A DNA stretch of 7,936 nt from positions 1 through 7,936 of the forward strand of contig JAFTBL010000165.1 in the NCBI GenBank assembly GCA_017455225.1, given 5' to 3'. The stretch's first letter is position 1. Every line of letters starts with the position of its first letter. Below the pieces are notes generated by a model that searched no databases, had not been told where the DNA came from, and was given only the letters and a program-made list of their open reading frames with translations. Of the stretch, positions 1 through 5,961 are shown one piece after another. The position numbers were made by a program, and so were the translations under genes. This stretch comes from Oscillospiraceae bacterium. GTDB taxonomy: Bacteria; Bacillota_A; Clostridia; Oscillospirales; Oscillospiraceae.

Positions 1-1
1 C

Positions 2-115
2 CGTGCCGCCGAAGCGGAAGCGGCCGCCGTATCGGAAGAAGCCGGGACGGATGCAGTAGACCCCGCGCCTGCGGCGGAGGCGGCATCGCCGACGAAAGAG
101 GAGGCACAGCCATGA
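2..115 (+). CDS. C-terminal tail of an unidentified upstream protein (5' end outside window)
   Basis: An open frame enters from the left edge and ends at the TGA at 113-115. It gives 37 visible residues made almost entirely of Ala, Glu, Pro, Ser and Thr, ending in SPTKEEAQP. This is a disordered, acidic low-complexity tail with no domain in view, so the product cannot be named. Its stop overlaps the folD start as ATGA (112-115), the usual sign of translational coupling, so it probably belongs to the folD operon. The main doubt is that GC-rich DNA often has spurious open frames. The exact ATGA junction and the lack of any other gene end before folD favour a real gene. Confidence 0.6.
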   Translation, partial: RAAEAEAAAVSEEAGTDAVDPAPAAEAASPTKEEAQP

Positions 116-984
116 GCGCGATCTGGATGGATGGAAAGGCCTTGGCCGCCGAAATAAGAAGAGATGTAAAGGAAAAGACCTTGACAATGCGGCAGCCGCC
201 CACGCTGGCGGTGGTGCTGGTGGGGGACGACCCCGCCTCCGCCATCTACGTGCGCCGGAAGGAGGCGGACTGCGCCGAGTGCGGCATCCGCTGCCTTGAC
301 TACCGCCTCAGCGCTGACGTGCGGGAGGAGCAGGTGCTGGCGCTGGTGGAGGAGCTGAATCTCCGGGCGGACGTGGACGGTGTGCTGGTGCAGCTGCCGC
401 TGCCGCCCCAGATCCGGGAGCGGGTGGTGCTGGAGGCCATTGACCCCTGCAAGGACGTGGACGGCTTTCACCCGGAGAACGTGGGGCGGCTGCTGCAGTT
501 TGCGCCCCGGTTCCTGCCCTGCACCAGCGCGGGCATCATGGCGCTGCTGGCGCGTTACGGCGTGGATCCGGACGGAAAGCGGTGCGTGGTGGTGGGCCGC
601 AGCAACATCGTGGGCAAGCCCACGGCGGTGCTGCTGCTGCAGGCCAACGCAACGGTCACGGTCTGCCATACCCATACGGCGGATCTTGCGGCACAGTGCC
701 GTCAGGCGGACATTCTGGTGTCTGCCGCCGGCTGCCCCGGTCTCATCCGCGCCGACATGGTGAAGGAGGGGGCCGTGGTCATCGACGTGGCCATGAACCG
801 GGGCGCGGACGGCGCCCTCTGCGGCGACGTGGAGCTTGCGGCGGCGGAGCGGGCGTCCTGCATGACCCCGGTGCCCGGCGGCGTAGGCCCAATGACCCGC
901 GCCATGCTGATGAAGAACACCCTGCGCGCCGCTGAAACGGCGCGGCAGAGCATAAGGCGGAGGAAAGACGATGACGACGAATGA
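112..984 (+). CDS. folD: Bifunctional methylenetetrahydrofolate dehydrogenase / methenyltetrahydrofolate cyclohydrolase
   Basis: FolD interconverts 5,10-methylene-, 5,10-methenyl- and 10-formyl-tetrahydrofolate in the cytosol, using NADP(H). It supplies one-carbon units for purines, formyl-Met-tRNA and methylation. The 290 residues match the family's normal length. Visible signatures are the catalytic Tyr46 and Lys50 in YVRRK, VQLPLP (93-98), KDVDGF (114-119), PCTSAG (136-141), the nucleotide-binding stretch GRSNIVGKP (162-170), and TPVPGGVGPMT near the C terminus (252-262). The ATG at 112 is preceded at about 7 nt by GAGGAGG (98-104). The gene overlaps the upstream frame by 4 nt and the downstream membrane gene by 14 nt, so the three are probably co-transcribed; no promoter is visible inside the window. 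The last ten or so residues are Arg/Asp-rich and probably an unstructured tail. Family and function are near certain. Confidence 0.97.
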   Translation: MSAIWMDGKALAAEIRRDVKEKTLTMRQPPTLAVVLVGDDPASAIYVRRKEADCAECGIRCLDYRLSADVREEQVLALVEELNLRADVDGVLVQLPLPPQIRERVVLEAIDPCKDVDGFHPENVGRLLQFAPRFLPCTSAGIMALLARYGVDPDGKRCVVVGRSNIVGKPTAVLLLQANATVTVCHTHTADLAAQCRQADILVSAAGCPGLIRADMVKEGAVVIDVAMNRGADGALCGDVELAAAERASCMTPVPGGVGPMTRAMLMKNTLRAAETARQSIRRRKDDDDE

Positions 985-2596
985 CCGCTCCGCGCCCATC
1001 CTGCGCTCCAAGCTCTACCTGTATTTGACGGAGTTTTTCGCCGGTATGGCGGTGATGGCGGTGGAGCTGGGCGCCAGCCGTTTGCTGGCGCCTTATTTCT
1101 CCTCGTCCCAGATCGTGTGGACGATCATCATCGCCACCATCATGATCGCCATGGCACTGGGCAACCTGTACGGCGGCCGCAGCGCCGACCGTCACCCGGA
1201 GCCGGACCGGCTGTACCGCCGGCTGCTGATCGCCGCCGTGTGGATCGCCGCCATTCCGCTGGCGGGACGGTACGTGATCGTGGGGATCTCCGGGCTGCTG
1301 GTGTTCACGGTGAGCCACCAACTGCTGGTGATCGCTGCGTTTTTATCGTGCATGGTGATTTTCGTGTATCCCTGCTTCCTGCTGGGCACGGTGACGCCCT
1401 CGCTGGTAAAATACAGCGTGGACAGTCTGGATGATAGCGGCCGCACCGTGGGCAATCTGGGGGCCTTCAACACGGTGGGCAGTATCCTGGGCACATTCCT
1501 GCCCACCTTCGTCACCATCCCCGCCGTGGGCACGGCAGTCACGTTTCTGCTGTTTTCCGCCGTGCTGTTGGCACTGGGGCTGGTGTATTTCCTCTCCTGC
1601 CGCCGCCGGCTGATCCTGTGCGCGGTGTGCACGGTGCTGTTCATCCTGTGCGCGGTGTTCGGCAGCGGCGCCGGTTTTGCCTTCTGGGAAAAGGATCTTG
1701 CCTACGAGGGGGAGTCAGTGTACAACTATCTGCAGGTGCGGGAGGATGAAAACAACGTGTCGCTGAGCACCAACGTGCTCTTCGGCGTGCAGTCCGTGCT
1801 GAAAAAGGACGGGCGCCTGAGCGGTATGTACTACGACTACGCCATGGCCGCCCCGGTCATGGCCCGCGCCGCCGGCGCCGGCACCGGAGAGGTGCTGGTG
1901 CTGGGCATGGGCAGCGGCACCTACGACCACCAGTGCCGTGCCTTTTTTGATGGCCTGCACCTCACCGGCGTGGAGATTGACGAAAAAATCACCGACCTTG
2001 CCCACACGTATTTTGAACTGCCGGAGGAGGCGGAGGTGGCCGCCTATGACGGCCGGGCGTATCTGGCTGCGGTGGAGCAGAGCTACGACGTGATCCTGGT
2101 GGACGCGTATCAGGACATCACCATCCCGTTTCAGATGTCCTCACTGGAGTTTTTCCGGCTGGTGGCGGAGCATCTGACCCCCGGCGGTGTCATGGCGGTG
2201 AACATGAACATGCGCTCAGGCAGCGAGGGCAGCATCAACGCCTATCTGCAGGACACCATTGCCGCCGTGTTCCCATGGGTGGCCACAGTGGACGTACCTT
2301 ACTACACAAACCGCGTGCTGTTTGCCGCTGCCTCCGCGCCGGATGAGGGCGCGTATCAGACGGCGCTGGGGGAGATGGCGTCGCATCTTGACACGAGCCG
2401 CCGTCTGGAGCTGACGTCCTTTTTGAGCGCCGTTCCGGGCCGCTTGACAGTGTACGAGCCGGGCGCATTGCTGCTGACGGACGACCGGGCGCCGGTGGAG
2501 CTGCTGGGCATGCGGGTCATCGACGAGCTGATTGCCGAGGAACTGGCATATTACCGGGCGCAGGGGCCGGAGGGCCTGCTGTCATTGCTGCAGTAG
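971..2596 (+). CDS. Membrane-anchored spermidine-synthase-like protein (transmembrane N-terminus fused to aminopropyltransferase-like fold)
   Basis: The protein has 541 residues. Residues 20-235 hold roughly seven or eight hydrophobic segments, with a family-typical start (VELGASRLLAPYF, then LGNLYGGRSADR around 63-74). Residues 240-541 form a soluble Rossmann-like methyltransferase/spermidine-synthase fold. Its landmarks are GMGSGTY (312-318), the acidic GVEID (333-337), DGRAYL (360-365), VDAYQD (377-382) and TDDRAPVE near the C terminus (503-510). Proteins of this layout are usually labelled fused MFS/spermidine synthase. Bona fide soluble spermidine synthases carry a D-S/T-S/T-D-P type motif where this protein has DAYQD, so polyamine synthesis should not be assumed; substrate and reaction are unknown. 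The ATG at 971 has GGAGG at 959-963 and lies inside the folD 3' end, suggesting coupled translation and a possible but unproven link to one-carbon or methionine-derived metabolism. Confidence 0.85.
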   Translation: MTTNDRSAPILRSKLYLYLTEFFAGMAVMAVELGASRLLAPYFSSSQIVWTIIIATIMIAMALGNLYGGRSADRHPEPDRLYRRLLIAAVWIAAIPLAGRYVIVGISGLLVFTVSHQLLVIAAFLSCMVIFVYPCFLLGTVTPSLVKYSVDSLDDSGRTVGNLGAFNTVGSILGTFLPTFVTIPAVGTAVTFLLFSAVLLALGLVYFLSCRRRLILCAVCTVLFILCAVFGSGAGFAFWEKDLAYEGESVYNYLQVREDENNVSLSTNVLFGVQSVLKKDGRLSGMYYDYAMAAPVMARAAGAGTGEVLVLGMGSGTYDHQCRAFFDGLHLTGVEIDEKITDLAHTYFELPEEAEVAAYDGRAYLAAVEQSYDVILVDAYQDITIPFQMSSLEFFRLVAEHLTPGGVMAVNMNMRSGSEGSINAYLQDTIAAVFPWVATVDVPYYTNRVLFAAASAPDEGAYQTALGEMASHLDTSRRLELTSFLSAVPGRLTVYEPGALLLTDDRAPVELLGMRVIDELIAEELAYYRAQGPEGLLSLLQ

Positions 2597-2613
2597 GGCT
2601 CTGTGAAAAAAAG

Positions 2614-2648
2614 AGGGCGGCTGATCACCTTGGCCGCCCTTGTATTTT
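2614..2648 (+). terminator. Intrinsic terminator after the folD operon
   Basis: AGGGCGGC (2614-2621) pairs perfectly with GCCGCCCT (2633-2640) across an 11-nt loop, giving an 8-bp GC-rich stem. The T-rich TGTATTTT (2641-2648) follows, and an A-rich run precedes the stem. It lies 17 nt after the stop of the spermidine-synthase-like gene, so it should end the folD transcript. The T tract is interrupted, so readthrough into the MocR gene is possible. Confidence 0.75.
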
Positions 2649-2668
2649 GTCTGTGGATCTGGTATGAT
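2640..2668 (+). promoter_or_regulatory. Putative sigma-A promoter of the MocR-Gre operon
   Basis: TATGAT at 2663-2668 is a good -10 hexamer. A weak -35 (TTGTAT, 2640-2645) lies 17 nt upstream and overlaps the end of the preceding terminator. The predicted start is near 2675, giving a leader of about 44 nt with GGAGG at 2707-2711. The -10 hexamer lies inside the left arm of the inverted repeat at 2659-2704, which would suit repression. The -35 is poor, so an activator may be required. Confidence 0.5.
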
Positions 2669-2704
2669 ATGATCCAATGAAATAACCAGGTCATATAGTA
2701 CCAG
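2659..2704. repeat. Imperfect inverted repeat, probable operator upstream of the MocR gene
   Basis: The left arm (2659-2672, CTGGTATGATATGA) and right arm (2691-2704, TCATATAGTACCAG) match at 12 of 14 positions when one is reverse-complemented; the only mismatches are the two central bases. The arms are 18 nt apart. A second, overlapping pairing exists between GATCTGGT (2656-2663) and ACCAGGTC (2685-2692), so the region has several CTGG/CCAG half-sites. It covers the likely -10 and transcription start. Dyads upstream of GntR/MocR regulators are commonly autoregulatory binding sites; that role here is inference. Confidence 0.6.
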
Positions 2705-2718
2705 ACGGAGGAAGGAGC

Positions 2719-4125
2719 ATGCTGACCTATACGCTGGGAAAGGGCGGGGGACAGAGCCTGTACGAGCAGCTGTACCGCCATATACGGAGCGATATTCTGG
2801 CAGGGCGGCTGCTGCCCGGAGAACGGCTGCCCTCCAAGCGCACGCTGGCGGAGCATCTGCAGGTGAGCGTGGTGACGGTGGAAACGGCTTACGGCCAGCT
2901 GGAGGCGGAGGGTTACATCCGAGCCGAGGAAAAGAGGGGATATTTCATCGCCGACGTGGAGACGCCGCCCCACCCGATGGAGCCGATCCCCGTGCCGCAG
3001 GAGGAAACAACGCCGCATTGGACGCTGGATCTTGCCTCCAACGCGCCGGCGGCGGAGTATTTCCCCTTTGCCGCGTGGGCGCGGCTGATGCGCCGCACGC
3101 TGCTGGATCGCAGCACCGACCTGCTGCGCCCCACGCCCTCCATCGGCGCGCCGGAGCTGCGGCAGGCCATTGCGGCGTATCTGCGTGAGTTTCGCGGCAT
3201 GGCGGTGGGGCCGGAGCAGATCGTGATCGGCGCGGGGACGGAAACGCTGTATCTGCTTCTGACCCAGCTGCTGGGCAGGGAGAAGGTCTATGCCGTGGAG
3301 GATCCCGGCTACGGAAAGATCGGGCGGATCTACGCGGAAAACGGCGCGGCAGTGCGCCGGGTGACGCTGGACGGCGCGGGCTTGAGCGCACGGGCGCTGC
3401 GGCAAAGCGGGGCGGACGTGGTGCATCTGTCGCCCAGCCACCACTATCCCACCGGCATCGTCATGCCCATCACCCGGCGGCAGGAGCTGCTGCGCTGGGC
3501 AGGGGAGGCGCCGGGACGGTGGATCCTGGAGGACGATTACGACAGCGAGTTCCGCTTCGTGGGCCGCCCCATCCCCACGCTGTTCTCCTCCGACCGGCGG
3601 GGGCGTGTGATCTATCTGAACACCTTTTCCAAGACCATCGCGCCCTCCATCCGCATCAGCTATATGATCCTGCCGCCGGAGTTGATGGAGGAATACCGCC
3701 GGCGTCTGGGGTTTTACGCCTGCACGGTGGCGGCCTTTGAGCAGTACACGCTGGCGGCGTTTTTGGCGGAGGGGCACTACGAGCGGCACCTGCGCAGCAT
3801 GAAGACGCGCTATCACCGCAAGCGGGACGCCGTGATCGACGCCATCCGCGGGGGACTGCCCGGCGCCCGCATCCGGGAGCAGGACGCGGGGCTCCACTTT
3901 CTGGTGGAGCTGGATACCGCCCTGCCGGATGAAACGCTGCGCCGCCGGGCGGCGGAGCAGGGCATCCGCCTTGCACTGCTGTCGGACTACTATGCCGTGC
4001 CGGAAACGGCGATGCAGCACGTGCTGGTGGTGAACTACTCCGGCATCGACGTGGCCGCGCTGCCGGCAGGCTTGCAGACGCTCAACGAGATCGTGAAGGA
4101 GACGAGACCGTGTACGACGAACTGA
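2719..4125 (+). CDS. MocR-family transcriptional regulator (GntR HTH plus PLP-dependent aminotransferase domain)
   Basis: The protein has 468 residues in two domains. Residues 12-78 are a GntR winged helix (QSLYEQLYRHIR, then LPSKRTLAEHL and VSVVTVETAYGQLEAEGYI). Residues 103-468 are a fold-type I aminotransferase domain reached through a Pro-rich linker. PLP-site features are GAGTET (171-176), SPSHHYPTG (238-246), DDYDSEF (272-278) and Lys305 in NTFSKT, the expected Schiff-base lysine. Tyr274 and Lys305 have the spacing I recall for GabR. MocR regulators such as GabR and PdxR use the PLP domain to sense amines, amino acids or PLP rather than for metabolism; the ligand here cannot be read from sequence. 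The ATG follows GGAGG at 2707-2711. The gene has a putative promoter and dyad upstream, and its 3' end overlaps the Gre-like gene by 16 nt. No PLP-biosynthesis gene is adjacent. Confidence 0.93.
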   Translation: MLTYTLGKGGGQSLYEQLYRHIRSDILAGRLLPGERLPSKRTLAEHLQVSVVTVETAYGQLEAEGYIRAEEKRGYFIADVETPPHPMEPIPVPQEETTPHWTLDLASNAPAAEYFPFAAWARLMRRTLLDRSTDLLRPTPSIGAPELRQAIAAYLREFRGMAVGPEQIVIGAGTETLYLLLTQLLGREKVYAVEDPGYGKIGRIYAENGAAVRRVTLDGAGLSARALRQSGADVVHLSPSHHYPTGIVMPITRRQELLRWAGEAPGRWILEDDYDSEFRFVGRPIPTLFSSDRRGRVIYLNTFSKTIAPSIRISYMILPPELMEEYRRRLGFYACTVAAFEQYTLAAFLAEGHYERHLRSMKTRYHRKRDAVIDAIRGGLPGARIREQDAGLHFLVELDTALPDETLRRRAAEQGIRLALLSDYYAVPETAMQHVLVVNYSGIDVAALPAGLQTLNEIVKETRPCTTN

Positions 4126-4613
4126 CGAGAAACGACCTGAAGAAGATGCAGGAGGAGATCGATTACCGGGTGCAGACTCTGCGGCCAAAGCTGATCGAGG
4201 ACGTGCAGACCGCCCGGGCCTTCGGCGCTCTGAGCGAGAATTTTGAGTATAAGGTGGCCAAGCAGGAGAAAAACCGCAACGACGCCCGCGTCCGCTACCT
4301 CCAGCGCATGATCAGGACCGCTCACGTCATCGACGACCGCTCCGGCGCGGACACGGCGGGGCTGTACGACCGGGTGGAGATCCTGATGGAGAACACCGGC
4401 CGCCGCCGGACCATCCGGCTGGTGACCACGCTGCGGCAGGACGCGCTGCAGGGTCTGATCAGCAAGGAATCTCCGGTGGGGAAGGCGATCATGGGGCACC
4501 GGGCCGGCGAGCGGGTCACCGTGACCATGGAAAACGGCAGCACGTTCACCGTGCAGATCCTGTCCATCGAAAAGGGGCGTGACGACGGGTCGATCCCCAT
4601 CGGCAGCTTTTAA
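4110..4613 (+). CDS. GreA/GreB-family RNA polymerase secondary-channel factor with altered tip (Asp to Ala)
   Basis: The protein has 167 residues. Residues 5-77 form the antiparallel coiled coil and about 80-158 the FKBP-like domain, recognisable from SKESPVGKAIMG and the following GERVTV. Gre factors insert the coiled coil into the RNA polymerase secondary channel and stimulate transcript cleavage using two acidic tip residues, Asp41 and Glu44 in E. coli GreA, within a conserved GDLxEN. Here the tip reads GALSENFEY: the Glu is kept (Glu43) but the Asp is Ala40 (codon GCT at 4227-4229). Classical cleavage stimulation may therefore be lost, making this a candidate specialised or inhibitory paralogue rather than the housekeeping greA. 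The start is GTG at 4110, supported by AAGGAG at 4096-4101 (8-nt spacing), and overlaps the MocR gene by 16 nt, so the pair is probably co-translated. A strong terminator follows directly. Confidence 0.88.
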   Translation: MYDELTRNDLKKMQEEIDYRVQTLRPKLIEDVQTARAFGALSENFEYKVAKQEKNRNDARVRYLQRMIRTAHVIDDRSGADTAGLYDRVEILMENTGRRRTIRLVTTLRQDALQGLISKESPVGKAIMGHRAGERVTVTMENGSTFTVQILSIEKGRDDGSIPIGSF

Positions 4614-4617
4614 AAAG

Positions 4618-4655
4618 AAAAAGGGTGCTGCAAAGTGATTTGCAGCACCCTTTTT
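4618..4655. terminator. Bidirectional intrinsic terminator between convergent operons
   Basis: A perfect 17-bp stem pairs 4618-4634 with 4639-4655 around a GTGA loop. Its core is GGGTGCTGC/GCAGCACCC, flanked by A and T runs that form the tract on either strand. It lies 4 nt after the Gre-like stop and 10 nt beyond the HAD stop on the minus strand, so it should end both transcripts. Confidence 0.93.
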
Positions 4656-4665
4656 GCAATTACGG

Positions 4666-5292
4666 TCATAGCAGTTCTTCAAAGCTGCGGATGGTGCGGT
4701 GGCATTCCCGCTGCAGCTCCTCCCAGTAGAGGTTGAAGAACTGGTCGTACACGCCCACCACCGTCATGCCGGCCGCCAGCGCACTGCGGCAGGAGGCGAT
4801 GGAATCGTCGTAAACTGTACAGTCTTTTTCCTTTACACCCATGATTTGAGCTGCCTTGTGGAAGATGGCAGGGTCCTTCTTGTCCAGCTCCAGCTCCTGC
4901 GCGATCAGCACCCGCTCAAAAAAGGGCAGCAGCCCAAGATGCTCCAGCGCCGTCTGGCAATGCACCGGCACGCTGGAGGTGAGCACGATCATCCGCTGGC
5001 CCTGCGCCCGGCATTTTTCAAGAAACGGCACCACGCCCGGCTTCACCGGCACGGAGGTGGCGTACATATCGCCCGCCAGCTCCATCCATTCCGCCATGAT
5101 CTCCTCCAAACTCTCCGAAAGGCGGCAATATTCCTTTGTAAAGGCGGCGGCCTTGGGGAACACGGTGTGGGCCACGCCCTCGTAGTATTCCCGGGTATAG
5201 GGCAGTCCCCGGCGTGACAGAAACGTTTCATCCACCGTGCGCCAGATGCCGTTGGAGTCGATCAGCGTTCCGTCCATGTCAAAGATCAGCAT
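4666..5292 (-). CDS. HAD-superfamily phosphatase (phosphoglycolate phosphatase / beta-phosphoglucomutase-like)
   Basis: The protein has 208 residues from the chosen ATG at 5292. HAD motif I is DMDGT (Asp5 nucleophile, Asp7 acid/base). Motif II is Thr105/Ser106 in VLTSS, motif III Lys138 or Lys139 in LDKKDPAIF, and motif IV Asp162-Asp163 in VYDDS. The helical cap lies between about residues 15 and 85. These proteins dephosphorylate small phosphometabolites or act as mutases; the substrate is not readable. A GTG at 5307 would add five residues, but GGGAGG (about 5304-5299) on the minus strand sits correctly as the ribosome binding site for the ATG, so I reject the longer form. The start overlaps the stop of the DNA glycosylase gene by 7 nt, so the two form a coupled operon. 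That suggests a possible role in clearing a sugar-phosphate or nucleotide by-product, which is speculative. Confidence 0.9.
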   Translation of the reverse strand: MLIFDMDGTLIDSNGIWRTVDETFLSRRGLPYTREYYEGVAHTVFPKAAAFTKEYCRLSESLEEIMAEWMELAGDMYATSVPVKPGVVPFLEKCRAQGQRMIVLTSSVPVHCQTALEHLGLLPFFERVLIAQELELDKKDPAIFHKAAQIMGVKEKDCTVYDDSIASCRSALAAGMTVVGVYDQFFNLYWEELQRECHRTIRSFEELL

Positions 5293-5909
5293 GGCGTTTC
5301 CTCCCACGTAAAGCGCCAGAGATAGTCGCGCGCCTCTCCGGCGTAGTCGATACCGACGCGCTTGCCGGCACGGACGGCGCCCCGGGCCTTGTCCGGCATC
5401 AGTCCGGCGTCTGTGAGATCAGTGCAGATATACAGCGCGTCACCGGTGATATCCGTTCCGTTGCACGATCTGTCAATGGAAAGTGCTTTACAGCACTTTC
5501 CAGGCCCGTCGGCAAGGTGCCTGCGCTGATAGGGGGTCATGTCCGCCGCGGCGCAGCCGTAGCGAAGGCGCGCCATGGCGTCCGCCCCCTCCACACATTC
5601 CACCGCCCGCAGCAGCACGGCATCCGGCTCTCCGGCGGGGTTGACCACGAAGTTGAGGCAGCAGTGCATGCCGTAGATGAGATATACGTAGGCGGTGCCC
5701 GGCGGGCCGAACATGGCGGCGTTGCGGGCGGTTTTGTGATAGCTGAAGGCGTGGCACGCCCTGTCCGTGGCGCCCTTGTAGGCCTCAGTCTCCACGATGC
5801 GGCACACCACCTGGCCGCAGGGCGTCTGCCGTACCAGAAAACAGCCGGCCATCCGCCGCGCCAGCGTTACCACGTTGCCGATATAGTCTGCTTGGGTCCA
5901 TCTGGCCAT
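5286..5909 (-). CDS. aag: AAG/MPG-family alkyladenine (3-methyladenine) DNA glycosylase
   Basis: This family removes alkylated or deaminated purines such as 3-methyladenine and hypoxanthine from DNA, starting base excision repair. The 207-residue protein carries the family blocks VETEAYKG (39-46), ARNAAMFGPPG (61-71), YVYLIYGMH (74-82), LLRAVE (99-104) and DGPGKCCKALSID (134-146). Glu42 matches the catalytic Glu of human AAG (Glu125), Tyr44 and His53 match Tyr127 and His136, and Tyr79 matches the intercalating Tyr162. Upstream in-frame starts exist (TTG at 5981, ATG at 5915). The promoter at 5928-5956 places transcription after 5981, and GGAGGG (5921-5916) abuts the 5915 ATG but is ideally 6 nt from the ATG at 5909, so 5909 is chosen. 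The gene follows spoIIP on the same strand and overlaps the HAD gene downstream. Confidence 0.95.
   Translation of the reverse strand: MARWTQADYIGNVVTLARRMAGCFLVRQTPCGQVVCRIVETEAYKGATDRACHAFSYHKTARNAAMFGPPGTAYVYLIYGMHCCLNFVVNPAGEPDAVLLRAVECVEGADAMARLRYGCAAADMTPYQRRHLADGPGKCCKALSIDRSCNGTDITGDALYICTDLTDAGLMPDKARGAVRAGKRVGIDYAGEARDYLWRFTWEETPC
5477..5502. repeat. Perfect 11-bp inverted repeat inside the glycosylase gene
   Basis: TGGAAAGTGCT (5477-5487) and AGCACTTTCCA (5492-5502) are exact reverse complements around a 4-nt loop (TTAC). It is more AT-rich than its surroundings and encodes part of the conserved GKCCKALS block of the glycosylase. On the minus strand a TTGACA hexamer (5476-5471) follows it directly. 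It could be an mRNA hairpin, a regulator site for an internal promoter, or a by-product of the codon choice for a conserved peptide. Confidence 0.5.
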
Positions 5910-5927
5910 GGTCATCCCTCCGCTGCC

Positions 5928-5956
5928 ATTATAAGGGAAAACGGCGGCGGTGTAAA
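5928..5956 (-). promoter_or_regulatory. Near-consensus sigma-A promoter for the glycosylase-HAD operon
   Basis: On the minus strand, TTTACA (5956-5951) is followed after exactly 17 nt by TATAAT (5933-5928). The -35 matches 5 of 6 bases and the -10 all 6. The predicted +1 is about 5921, on the first base of the GGAGGG ribosome binding site, giving a leader of about 12 nt to the ATG at 5909. The promoter lies in the short gap after the spoIIP stop (5962), so the glycosylase and HAD genes can be expressed independently of sporulation. Confidence 0.82.
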
Positions 5957-5961
5957 GCGGT

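Noticed and set aside
2551..4188. A 545-codon open frame on the minus strand
   Set aside because: It lies antisense to the well-identified MocR gene. The product is a low-complexity Arg/His/Gln/Pro-rich chain with no domain, as expected from the complement of GC-rich codons.
5293..5307. GTG at 5307 as the HAD gene start
   Set aside because: The GTG overlaps the GGGAGG that is properly spaced for the ATG at 5292; the family normally begins within a few residues of the DMDGT motif, which fits the shorter form.
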